Assembly (NCBI GenBank): GCA_030035585.1 | Contig: CM057472.1 | Span: 88,223,601 to 88,287,600 of the forward strand | Reading direction: 5' to 3' | DNA length: 64,000 bases | Source: Dugong dugon | Lineage: Eukaryota > Chordata > Mammalia > Sirenia > Dugongidae | In this document: in pieces, positions 54,038-64,000 of the stretch | How positions within the stretch are numbered: the first letter of the stretch is position 1 | Layout of the letters: each line of letters opens with the position of its first letter | Notes under the pieces: model-generated | Database searches by the model: none | Seen by the model: the letters and a program-made list of their open reading frames with translations, nothing else | What the model was told of the DNA's origin: nothing | Translations under genes and position numbers: made by a program

Positions 54038-56099
54038 AATCTCTCCACTCTTCCTATTGTTTCTCAATGTTTTGGTATGACCTCTGAGAGACAAGCTACA
54101 ACTACACTTAGAGGTGATCTTTCACATTTATTTGTATAGCTCTGGGGCAGCTTGCTTTATATGCTGGGCAGGTTCCTGAAGGGTTAGGCGTGAACTGAAT
54201 TCTTGGAAATCAAGTCATTTAAGTACATGGAAGAACTTGCTATTTGAATGAGCCTGATTATGAAGCTTCTTCCAAAGCAAATAATCACTCCTTACATTAT
54301 CTTATCTTCTATGCAAATCCCGATTTCCACATTTAAGCTTTACTTAAAGCAGTACCTATTTGTATAGTTATCTTTACATAATGGTCATTCCCCAATCTCA
54401 TAATTGAAAAGTAGGTAATTTCCATTTACTCTCCAGCTTCTACCTCCTGCAAATCTCTTATCTCTGTCTTTAATTTTGGTAATTCTCTTGTAGGAACCAT
54501 AATAGTTCCTGCAAAATGATCATATCTCTGTTTCAGTCTGGAAACAAAGCTTGTAGACATGAGTCCAGAGCATATACAAGGGGCATAAAGAATCCAGAGC
54601 CAAGTTAACTGTTGGTGACTTTTCTGAAAACGGCAGCATATTATGATTGCTTCATGAACTATAGAAGGGTCTGATTTTGGCATTTCATTCTCCAACATAC
54701 TCAGGTAATGTTTTTCTTCTCCCTCTGTCACTCTGCATTTATACCATTATAGAAATGAAAAATAGGTCATCTTACCTTTGAGTCATTCATGAAGAAAGTT
54801 TTCCTTTTCTAGTTCCAAAAAGAATGATGCTTTTGCTTTTAGAGAGGTTCTCTCCTTCTGGGGTCAGATGACACATCTGAATGAAATAAATATCAGTCTG
54901 GATTGAATGTGAAGATGAAACTGAATGTGCCTTTTTACCATTATACACGTGTTTGGAAAATATGCTTTTCTTTTATAAATTTCCTGTGTTTGTCACATCA
55001 GCTTGTACTAATTCCAACCAGAGACTAAGTCTTAATAATCTTCCCAAGACAATGAAGTGTTTTCTGGCCTGCATCAAAACAGAAAATGCCAATGAGAACT
55101 GGGGAGCTTCCAGCTCAACTTTGTAGCGCTAATGGACCTGGCCATTTCAGAAAGCATCCATGGTGGAGGTGGCCCCGCTAACTGAATATTCTGCCTGGTG
55201 AATCTGGGCTTCGGAGTCATTCGTCCCTCTTACCCAGCCCTCATTCTGTTCACCCAGTAGGTCTAAAAATGAAACCAGATGGAGAAACTGGCATTACTAC
55301 TGAGAACCTGAAAGTTCAGCCAGTGGGGGGAAAAAAGAGAAAGATCAGGGTGTTTCCCAATGATCGTGCCTTTGTTAGTGGTCAGCAAATGTCTCCTGCA
55401 CTCTCTGTATTCTTTGGTTAAAGGTTCACATAAAATGTGCCCTCTGGAGGGTGGTGGCTCACTCGGAATGCCACACAAACTGTGATTCCCAGATCTCTGA
55501 GGTTCAGCTTCACCTTCAGAACCAGGAGTGCTTGCTGCCCTCCAAGTCCCACTAGTACCCAAGAGTTCTCTTTCAAGAGGGCATTCGGGTCTGGTGCACC
55601 TTTCCAAGCAGGCTGATTGTCTGCAGCTGTGTGAAAATTACTTTTCTTCAGAAGTTATTTATTGCTATGAAATTAACAGCATATTCAGATTGAAGCAAGA
55701 ACAAAAGGCCGTTGTAAAATGAGGATGCAGACCTCAGAACACTGGGATTCACAGATGTAATGTGTCTGGTCTTGTTTTGTACACTGATGTCAGACTGAGG
55801 TGGGTGAAATAAAACCACTTTGGTCCTTTCATCACTGGCCTGTTGGTGGTCCCAGATTGCAGAAAGGCCCAGACAGAAGCAGTGGCCCTGTCTGATCACT
55901 GATGGGTTTCCTGACATTATTGGGAAAGACAGGCTGAATTAATAGTGATATTGTCTGGCCAAATTTTCATAAATTCTCCCTGTGGTTTTAATTAGCTCTG
56001 CTCTTTTTCTCCTCCTATTTTAATCTCAAGCATATGTGTATTTTTGTATCATTAATTTGAAAAGTCTGTAAAGCAATTGGTATTATCCATCTAATTTCC
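54038..56099. other. Unique DNA
   Basis: No gene is supported. Frames of 101 codons (minus, 54426-54731) and 114 codons (minus, 55263-55607) show no domain or splice context. Sequence around 55,600-55,750 is non-repetitive, but nothing can be assigned. Confidence 0.5.
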
Positions 56100-56290
56100 A
56101 AATAGGTACAGCATGATGCAATGGGGAAAGTGCTGGACTATAAATCAGGGCCCCTGAGTTCCTGTCCAGGTTTGCTACTAACCTATAGAGTGACCTTGGA
56201 CACAATCTCTCAGGACCTTAGTTTTCTCTTATGTGTAATAAAGGGTTAGAATTCAACAATTTCTTAAATCGTTCTCAGCTTTGTAGAGTC
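56100..56290 (+). repeat. MIR-type fossil
   Basis: 'gggaaagtgctggactataaatcagg', 'ctactaacctatagagtgaccttggacacaatctctcaggacc' and 'tcttatgtgtaataaagggtt' match the MIR core in order. Confidence 0.7.
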
Positions 56291-58071
56291 CATCCATATG
56301 TTTAGGATCCTATGGGGGAGCCTATCATGTGAGAGAATTTTCTATTATGAGAAGGCAAGTGTCAAGTGAAGGTGGAAGCTGTATTAATTTTTGTTGTTGT
56401 TGGCTTACAGAAGTACTTCAAGTCTTTGGGCAATTAAATATATATATATATTTGCTAAGTTGTTGGGAATTTGCTAAGTTGTTGGGATTTTTTGTTTTTT
56501 TGTTTTCTCGTGAAGGTAATCCCTCATGGAACAGGATAGAATTACCTTCATGAAGCAAATTTAACAAATCCCTTTAATTTTAAGTTATTAGGGTGATTTT
56601 CCAACTCACTCTGTTCCCTTTTTTCCTTTCTGACTCTCTAAAGAACAAGAAAGTATGAGCTATGCATGGATGCTGTATCTCCAAACAAATACAATATTGT
56701 GTTCAGGAAATGTCAAACACTGTATCAGAAATCCTGAAAGAACCAGAAATAGTGTGGACAAGTAGAAAGTGAACTGATCTATAGACATTCAATTTTGGAA
56801 GAAACCTTTAAGTTACTTTAGTTCATCCACAAAAGCATTGCTCAAAACACTTTGAACCTTCCAAGACTTGGCTTTCTGTCATAGGTTTCCCAAGTTATAA
56901 CTAGCTAAGGAAGCCATTGAAACTCAGAGGGACTCAGCTTTCTCATCAGTAAAGAGAAAAATTGGACTCAATTATCTTAAATCTTTTCTTTTTTGCCCTA
57001 AAATCCTCTTATTCTACTAGATAATTGCAGTATTTCAATAATCTGCTATTGGACAAAAAAATATTGGAGAGAAAAACAAAGTAGGTGATCTTGAGATTTT
57101 GAAAATAGTAGTAAAATTAAATTCTTTGAGGTTTGGCATAATGATCCAATAGTTCAGTTACTCCCGGAGAGTGAGCAGTTAAGGAGGCTGATTGACTCTT
57201 TCAAGTCAGAAATTCCTGTTATAACTGGTTAATGAACATATTCACTTCTTACCGAGAAGTGGCTGAGGCTTGGGGAAGATCAATTTGTAAGACATACCCA
57301 AAAGCAGCCAAATGACACTTCTTTATTGTTGACACTGCACACTTTCATAGACCCTGTCATTGACTATTGACAATGTTTACAGTGAATAAAAGAGCCCCCA
57401 AAACCACAAAGCTTGTTTTCCTAAATGATTGGTCTTAGGAGTATTCAGAGTAAATAGACAAATATCCCACATATATTTCTATTAAAGATCCTATTCAAGG
57501 CAATTAAAAGGAGCTATCTTTTTTCACTTTTGACAAGGAAAGTTAATTCCTCATAGAAGTAATTATTTCCACTTCTAACGTCACAATTCCTTTATTATTC
57601 AACATTCAAAGAAAAAAAACTTGAGGTCATATTTCTAATAAAGTGTTTATTTTATAAATAATTTAGACTGTTCTTCAAAGCTAAAATTTGGTATTCCTGA
57701 ATTAAAGTTTTAACCCTAGCTTGGTGAGAAGATGATTATCACAGAAATAATAAGAATTACTCTTAAGATGGAATATAGTGCTTTGATTCAAGGGAATCAC
57801 AGAAGAAAGATTCGTGGGAGAAAAGACTCTATGCTATTTACTTGCCTATGGGAAGTCAGATCAAAATATATTTGTATGAATTTGAATGGGGATAAGAGGG
57901 AAGACAGGAAGTATCTTTACAAATATTTTCAGCCTCTGAGTTTGACATGAGAGTGGGGTCAGAAAAAAATGAATTCTGTGTGTTACCTGACGAAGATGCA
58001 TATCTGACCTTAGGCATAACTATTCTTAAATTTGTCCTACTGGGAAATTAACCTTCCACATACAGTTTTTC
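56291..58071. other. Unique DNA, AT-rich
   Basis: No gene or family is assigned. A short (TA)n patch lies at about 56,440-56,450. The nearby 'tttgctaagttgttgggaa' is repeated in tandem at about 56,452-56,487. Confidence 0.5.
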
Positions 58072-58119
58072 TCCCTCCCTCTCTCTCTGTCTCTCTCTTT
58101 CTAACTCTCTCTCTTTATA
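58072..58119 (+). repeat. (CT)n microsatellite
   Basis: CTCTCTCTGTCTCTCTCTT-type units precede the TSD of the SINE at 58120. Confidence 0.9.
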
Positions 58120-58295
58120 TATAAAAAACAACAACCCGTTGCCATCAAGTTGATTCCAACTCATAGCGACCCTAAAGGCAGAGTAGAACTGCTCCATAGG
58201 GTTTCCAAGGAGCACCTGGTGGATTCAAACTGCTGACCTTTTGGTTAGCAGCCCAACGCTTAACTACTATGCCACCAGGTTTTCCTCTCTTTATA
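58109..58295 (-). mobile_element. AfroSINE, type A, minus strand, perfect 11-bp TSD
   Basis: The SINE is 58120-58284. CTCTCTTTATA at 58109-58119 and 58285-58295 is its TSD. The insertion split a CT/TA-rich tract. Confidence 0.96.
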
Positions 58296-58366
58296 GATAT
58301 GTGTGTGTGTATATATATATACATATACACACACGTACATCAGTATGTGAACTAGACTTATCCAGT
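58296..58366 (+). repeat. (TG/TA/CA) simple repeat
   Basis: Alternating GTGTGTATATATATACATATACACACAC over about 30 bp (58,302-58,332), then unique sequence leading to the next SINE. Confidence 0.8.
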
Positions 58367-58556
58367 ATAAAAAAGGCAAAAACCAAAACCCTAACCTGTT
58401 GCCGTAGAGTTGATTCTGATTCATAGTGACCCGATAGGACAGAGTAGACCTGCCCCATAGGGTTTACAAGGAGTGGCTGGTGGATTTGAACAGCTGACCT
58501 TTTGGTTAGCAGCTGAACTGTTAACCACTGCACCGCTAGGGCCCCATAAAAAAGGC
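58367..58556 (-). mobile_element. AfroSINE, type A, minus strand, perfect 11-bp TSD
   Basis: The SINE is 58378-58545. ATAAAAAAGGC at 58367-58377 and 58546-58556 is its TSD. The blocks are the same as in the copy 90 bp upstream, in the same orientation. Confidence 0.96.
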
Positions 58557-60811
58557 CAGCGGTTATTAATAGGACAAAAGTCAAGGAAGATCATACCCAG
58601 CTGTGCATCCTCAGGCATGATACGTCTCCTCAGCAAGGAACAAGGTGTTGGTGAGCTAAGATTCAGTAGCAGTTCTTCTGAATGTTTCAAAGAACAGTCA
58701 TCCTAGGAAGGCTAGTAACTGAGAAAAAGAAGGACAACAAATCTCCTAATGCAAGTACAGTTCTATTTCCAGGGATTTGAAAAAGATAATACTTTTTATT
58801 TCTAATTCCAATACTTAGAGCATAAATTTGGATAACTTAACGGTTTTTTTTAAAGATCCTTCTGAGTAGTAACACAGCCTTTTGGCATGAGGTATTTTCT
58901 ATAGAGAAAATGAGAGGTGACGAAGACAAACATATGGAGGAATATGTAAGGAGAAAAAACATTCAAGCAGAGAATACAAGTAAAAAATATATATGTATCA
59001 TGTATCACAAAGAGCAAGAAGGAACTTAAAAATAAGTTTGCTTTTAAATGTAGAGAAAGAGGCTTACCCAAGGGCAAACCTCCCAGTTCTTCTCTTTGGT
59101 TAGACATGTTTGCTTCCTCCCACCTCTGCTGACTCTGATCAGTTGGTACCACCTTGAGACCTTCAAAGAGGCCTTTCCGATAAAGGTCGTTGGCACACAA
59201 TATCTTCTGAGTTATCAAGAAATGACTTTTCTCACAACAACAAAGGGCACCTACCACAAATTAGAGCAGCTTCCAGATGTGTGTGGGCATGTGGGCATGC
59301 CAGCAAAATCCTGCCTGGTCTGGACAGTGCCTCTGCCATGTTAGCCTCCCGTTTACATGTGCCCCCCATGCCACTGAGTTGGGACAGACTCACTTCTGTA
59401 AACCTTCTTCATAATTATGAAATAGCAAATATGCTGTATCCAATAGAAACCAAGCATTCTATTACCTTCTGAGGTGATAAATTTGATGGGATGGCTGAAG
59501 GAGAGAAACAAGTACAAGAGCTAGAGAGTGAATGGAGAGAGAGAACCCTTTGGCAATGCAACAGAGATAATGCAGAAAAAGAGAAATATTTAATGTATCA
59601 ATATGTTTAATGTTTGTTTTTTTTGCTGTTGTTACTGTTGACCCCAATTTTGATTCACTAGTAACTACCTGAAAAACATTTTTCTCCCAATGGACCTCCC
59701 TTCACTGGTTTTCCTCATTGCAAGATCTGATAAAGTGGCAGTGGACTTAATATTCATTTCAGAATTGACGAAATGGCAACCGATAACAAGAGCAATCGTT
59801 TATTGCAGCTGGCTGTGCAGATTGTTCTTCCCTCAGACATGACCCTGGTTGTTTTGCCAATAGAGAAGAGAACCCTGGTCTGTTATAGTCTAAATGTTTG
59901 TTGTACTCCAAATATCTTTCTTATTAGACCATGAAAGTTTCAGCAACAATGGGGAGGATTTCATGAAAATCTTACCTTCCACAGAAATTTACCTTCCACT
60001 GAAATTCCTCTCAGTTGAGAAATAATGTTTAGTCTTATATCAAATAATTTATATTTTGGTTATGTGTATTATTTAAAATGGCATGTTAAACTGACGTACA
60101 AAATCAACTCATGTACCAAAAAAAAAAAAAAACTTTAAATCTTCGTGTGGACTAAAGGCCAGTGCATGACGGGAAGGGGAACCCTTATAAGACACTTGCT
60201 TTGCCATAAGAGGCACTTTGAAACCATAAACTTGAGAGAAACTTCAGCTTATTCCTGACCCTGGTCCTGAACTTGACATAAGCAATAAGTTTATAGCCGT
60301 CACTCTTATGTGACTGTGTAAATTCACTGGGATAATAGTTTGCATCCTGGATTAATTTATGTAAAATGTCTGAAGGAATGCTGATTTCATATTGGAAACC
60401 AGGTTTGATGGAGGCCTTAGCACTGCCTTTCTGGAGTTTTGCAACTCAGCACATTATAATTCTGAATTTTATCATACTCCAGAGGAATCAGTCGAGGTGA
60501 CTTCATAAGATTAAATGTTAGAAATATTGCTAGCAACTACTAAATCAACCAGGTTCTGGCAGTTTACTCCTTGAAAGGAAGAGAATGCATTAACTCTTTC
60601 CGATCAATGATTGAATTAGAGTCACACATAATCCGATTTGTAAAATGCTGCCCTTGTGTCCGCAAGTAACCGGAAGGAGGCAATTGTGCTACCGGATGTT
60701 GTCCTGAGGAAAAGGCAATGGCTTGAAAGGTAAAGGGGATATAAAATGGCTTGTCCCTAGGTATGTCCCGGAGCTTTCAGAATTTTCCTGCACTCACTGT
60801 AATCCCACTTT
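58557..60811. other. Unique DNA with an ETS-pair candidate near 60.67 kb
   Basis: No gene is supported. A 135-codon minus frame at 58850-59257 is unsupported. An A run lies at 60,118-60,132. At about 60,600-60,720 the words AACCGGAAGG and ACCGGATG, within CpG-containing unique sequence, are noted in the findings. Confidence 0.45.
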
Positions 60812-61019
60812 GTTGTTGTTGTTAGGTATTGTCAAGTCGATTCTGACTCATAGTGACCCATGTGACAGAGTAGAACTGCCCCATAGGGTTTAATTCTAGG
60901 CTATAATCTTTATGGAAGCGGATCTGCAGGTCTTTTCTCCTGCAGAGCTGCTGGGTAGATTCAAACTGCCAGCCTTTCGGGTAGCAGTCAAGCGTTTAAC
61001 TGTTGCAGCACCAGGGCTC
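60812..61019 (-). mobile_element. AfroSINE, type A, minus strand, with (CAA)n RTE-type terminus
   Basis: The sense-strand terminus is 'gacaatacctaacaacaacaac'. The middle block 'agattatagcctagaattaaacc' and head 'gagccctggtgctgcaacagttaaac' are of type A. Confidence 0.94.
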
Positions 61020-61074
61020 GTATTATTCCTACCCTGGGGATCTTTTTGTTTTGAAAGAAAAGACCAAATTGCAA

Positions 61075-61300
61075 GAGAGCTAAGTGTTCATGCTCTGAAG
61101 TCAAATTGAATTTATGTATCCATCACTTATGAGTTCCATTACCTTGCTCAAGTTATTTAGCTTCTCTAAGTCTCTATTTCCTCATTTGTAAAAGAAGGAG
61201 GCGATAATAGAACTGACTGTAGGATTTTTATAAGGACTGATTGTGATAACCCATGTTATTTATTTAGCACAGTACCTGATATACAGAAAAGATTCAGTGA
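61075..61300 (+). repeat. MIR SINE fossil
   Basis: 'gctctgaagtcaaattgaat', 'accttgctcaagttatttagcttctctaagtctctatttcctcatttgtaaaa', 'cagtacctgatatacagaaaagattcag' are in MIR order. Confidence 0.8.
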
Positions 61301-61844
61301 GTGGCCGGTGCCACCCTCATGTTCTCATTATCACCATTACTTCAGAAAGATGCATGCAAATGTATCATTCAAAGATTTTCGTGGAAAAGTCAAGCAGGCA
61401 TGTGTTTTTTTTTTCTTTTTCTCAGTTGTTTTTAATGGCAGTAGGGCTAAGCCACAGGTTGCATAAAAGTTGATTAATGCCATGTACTAGACAATGCATT
61501 TCAAGGGAAGACGGTAGCCAAGAAGAAGTGAAATTGAATCCTTAGTACACATAAATGCCTTGAGCAATTTATTTACTCTGTATTCTGCTTTATCCTGAAA
61601 ATGAGGGAATAATATTTAGCTACATATCAGAGTGATATAATATTATTTTTAAAGTAAAAATTTAATTCTTTTGTAAATGCTGTATTATTAAATGATAGTT
61701 TACCTTTTCCAGTGGTATTTAGGCTTGTTGCTTCTTTCTGGAAAGACCTTTAAAGAGTTGAGAAGTTATTAGGTTACTTTACTGGGGAGGGAGGTGTTAT
61801 AGTCTTACCCTTAAACACTGTTAAACATGGAGTATCCCCCTCTT
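61301..61844. other. Unique DNA
   Basis: AT-rich, with a T run at about 61,406. No gene is recognised. Confidence 0.5.
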
Positions 61845-62221
61845 TTTTGTTTGTTTTTTAAATTTTTTTCATTGTATTTTATATGAAAGTTTACAGAACA
61901 GTTTCTCATTAAACAGTCAGTACACGTATTGTTTTATGACATTGGTTAACAACCCCATGACATGTCAGCACTCTCCCTTCTCTATCTTGGAGGACCTTTT
62001 TTTGGTGAAAATACACGTAGGCAAAGGTACACCATTTCAAAAGTTTCTACATGTACAATTCAGTGACATCGATTACATTCTCCCAGTTGTGCTGCTATTC
62101 TCACTCTCCTTTTCAAAATTATTCCATCACCATTATTTTCAACTCACTGCCACCTAGGCTTCCCATCAAACCTTCCGAGTTGCTATTCTCAGTTTGATCT
62201 CACATAGATAATTCTTTTCTT
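61845..62221 (-). mobile_element. L1 3' end, minus strand (first copy)
   Basis: 'acagaacagtttctcattaaacagtcagtacacgtattgttttatgac' is a reversed L1 3'UTR end. It passes into 'ggtacaccatttcaaaagtttctacatgtacaattcagtgac', an L1MA-like 3'UTR stretch. Confidence 0.85.
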
Positions 62222-63454
62222 TTTTGGTACCTTAGATGAAGGTTTGCAGAACAAATAGTTTCTCATTAAACAGTTAGTACACATATTGCCCTATGACAAT
62301 GGTTAACAACCCCATGACATGTCAACACTGTCCCTTCTCAACCTTGGGTTCCCTATCATCAGCTCTCCTGTCCCCTCCTGCCTTCTAGTCCTTGTCCTTG
62401 GAGTGCTGTGCCTCATTAGTCCCATTTTGTTTTATGAGGCTGTCCAATCCCTGGATGAACAGTGAACTTCAGGAGTGACTTCACCACTGAGCTAAAAGGG
62501 TGTCTGGGGCCATATTCTCGGGGTTTCTCCAGTCTGTCAGGCCAGTAAATCAGGTCTTTTTTTTTTTTTTTTTTTTTTGTGAGTTAGAATTTTCTTCTAC
62601 ATCATTTTCCAGCTCTGTCCAGGACCTTCTATTGTGATCCCGGTCAGAGCAGATGATGGTGGTAGCCAGGCACCATCTAGCTGTACTGGACTCAGTCCGG
62701 TGGAGGCTGTGGTAACTGTGGTCCATTAGTTCTTTGGACTAATCTTTTCCTTGTATCTTGTTCTCTTCATTCTCCCTTGCTCCCAAAGGGGTGAGACCAG
62801 TGGAGTATGTTAGATGGCTGCTTACAGACTTTTAAGACCCCAGACGCTACTCACCAAGGTAGAATGCAGAACATTATCTTTATAAACTGTGTGATGCCAG
62901 TTGAGCTAGATGTTCTCTGAGACAATGGTCCCCACAGCCCTCCACCCAGCAATTCAGTCCCTCACAGAGTTTGGAAGTGTCTATGGAGCTTCCATGACCT
63001 TTCCTTGTACAAGTTGTGCTGGCTTCCCCAGTATTGTGTACCGTCTTAACCTTCACCAGAGTTGCCACTTATCTATTGTCTGTTTAGTTCCCTGCCCACC
63101 CCTCCCATCCCTTGTAACCAACAAAGATTGTTTCTTTTTGTGTGTAAACTTTTACATGAGTTTTTACAGTAGAGGTCTCATATAATATTTGTCCTTTTGT
63201 GATTGACTTATTTCACTCAGCATAATGTCCTCCAGTTTCATCCATGTTATGAGATGCTTCACAAATTCATCATTGTTCTTTATCTTTGCATAATACTCCA
63301 TTATGTGTATGTACCATAGTTTGTTTATCCATTCATCTGTTGTTGGGCATCTAGGTTGTTTCCATCTTTTTGCTATTGTGAACAGTGCTGCAATGAATAT
63401 GGGTGTGCATATGTTAGTAATGGTCTGTATTACGTTTATGCCATGTATTAGCTC
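62222..63454 (-). mobile_element. L1 LINE 3'UTR and ORF2 end, minus strand (second copy)
   Basis: The 3' terminal words 'acaaatagtttctcattaaacagttagtacacatattg' are repeated from about 300 bp upstream, so a second L1 begins here. A T run at 62557-62578 (poly-A on the sense strand) lies in the 3'UTR. The 3'UTR ends near 63,100 and ORF2 follows. Confidence 0.92.
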
Positions 63455-63466
63455 CTTCTCCCCCAT
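63164..63466 (-). pseudogene. L1 ORF2 C-terminal region, remnant frame
   Basis: This open frame of 100 codons on the minus strand includes 'AAALFTIAKRWKQPRCPTTD'-type L1 sequence followed by 'EYYAKIKNN' and 'MKLEDIMLSEISQSQKDKYY'. That is the conserved C-terminal region of L1 ORF2. The N-terminal residues come from the inserted SINE. It is a fragment, with upstream ORF2 shared between 63,575 and the window end. Confidence 0.9.
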
Positions 63467-63572
63467 GGGACAAAGAAGTGGCAGCCTGCTTCCATAGAGA
63501 TTTACAGCCTTGGAAACCCTATGGGGTGGCTATGAGTTGGAATCGACTCAGTGACACTGGGTTTTGGCTCAG
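63455..63572 (+). mobile_element. 5'-truncated AfroSINE, type A, plus strand, in L1 ORF2
   Basis: 'gacaaagaagtggcagcctgcttccatagagatttacagccttggaaaccctatggggtggctatgagttggaatcgactcagtgacactgggtttt' is the middle and tail of type A. It is inserted in the opposite orientation to the L1. Confidence 0.92.
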
Positions 63573-64000
63573 GGCCCCTAGCATTGTCCCTATTTTTTCT
63601 TTCATGATCTTTATTGTTTTAGCTTTTATATTTAGGTCTTTGATCCAGTTTTGAGTTAGTTTTGTGTACAGTGTGAGGTATGTGCCCTCTTTCAGTTTTT
63701 TACAGATAAATATCCAGTTGTGCGAGCACCATTTGTTAAAAAGACTGTCTTTTCCTCATTTAATGGACTTTGGTCCTTTTTCACAGATCAGCTGACCATA
63801 GGTGGATGAATTTATATCTAGGTTCTCAATTCTGTTTCATTGGTCTGTGTCTGTCATTGTACCAGTACCAGGCTGTTTTGACTACCCTTGCTGTATAGCA
63901 GGTTCTGAGATCAGGTAGTGTGAGGCCTCCTACTTTGTTCTTTTTCTTCAGCAATGCTTTCCTTACCTGAGGCCTCTTTCCTTTCCACATAAAGTGAGTG
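63573..64000 (-). mobile_element. L1 ORF2 continuation, minus strand, open at window end
   Basis: The words 'gtctttgatccagttttgagttagttttgtgtacagtgtgaggtatg' and 'gtaccagtaccaggctgttttgac..ctgtatagca' are the standard reversed ORF2 region. The element continues past base 64000, so its 5' end cannot be judged. Confidence 0.95.

Noticed and set aside
54426-54731. 101-codon minus frame
   Set aside because: Composition looks protein-like, but I see no domain, and it is not bounded by plausible splice signals.
58850-59257. 135-codon minus frame with a hydrophobic middle
   Set aside because: The hydrophobic segment comes from AT-rich DNA. No conserved motif and no neighbouring exon.

Overview
The window is mammalian nuclear DNA from an afrotherian, most likely a paenungulate such as an elephant, manatee or hyrax. 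The evidence is the repeat content. About twenty-seven copies or fragments of AfroSINE-type tRNA-derived SINEs are present, together with a BovB-like RTE LINE whose 3' end those SINEs share. Long L1 pieces with a recurring distinctive 3'UTR and old eutherian MIR, L2, MaLR-type LTR and hAT fossils make up much of the rest. I found no supportable protein-coding exon, RNA gene, CpG-island promoter or CRISPR array. The open frames are short and either lie inside repeats or lack family features. I read the window as intergenic or intronic DNA.

Layout. 1-6,650: mostly unique, with MIR/L2 pieces, two SINEs and a polypurine tract near 5,800. 6,666-6,944: a SINE with a tRNA-Gly-like head and a 14-bp target-site duplication (TSD). 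7-18 kb: unique AT-rich DNA with L2, MIR and SINE copies. 18.9-19.9 kb: an RTE-tailed SINE split by a solo LTR. 23.4-27 kb: a readable nest in which a MIR is split by an L1, and the L1 is split by an AfroSINE and by an LTR, each junction marked by a TSD. 27-35 kb: a SINE-dense stretch with several opposed pairs. 35-41 kb: an old L1, a hAT-like fossil and an MLT1-like LTR. 42.0-43.2 kb: the RTE reverse-transcriptase relic. 43.6-46.2 kb: SINE-free unique DNA with enhancer-like candidates. 47-49.6 kb: an RTE fragment, an L1 3'UTR holding another RTE fragment, and an inverted SINE pair. 49.6-61.8 kb: mostly unique. 61.85-64.0 kb: two L1 3' ends on the minus strand, the second running off the window.

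The functional theme is parasitic retrotransposition. The RTE relic once encoded an endonuclease/reverse transcriptase, and the SINEs carry tRNA-like pol III heads followed by RTE-like 3' ends, which fits mobilisation by that enzyme. None of the LINE copies here is intact. Several unique stretches (about 11.65-12.1, 28.7-29.2, 31.0-31.3, 41.55-41.75, 44.4-45.05 and 60.55-60.75 kb) look like possible conserved non-coding elements, but only an alignment could establish that.
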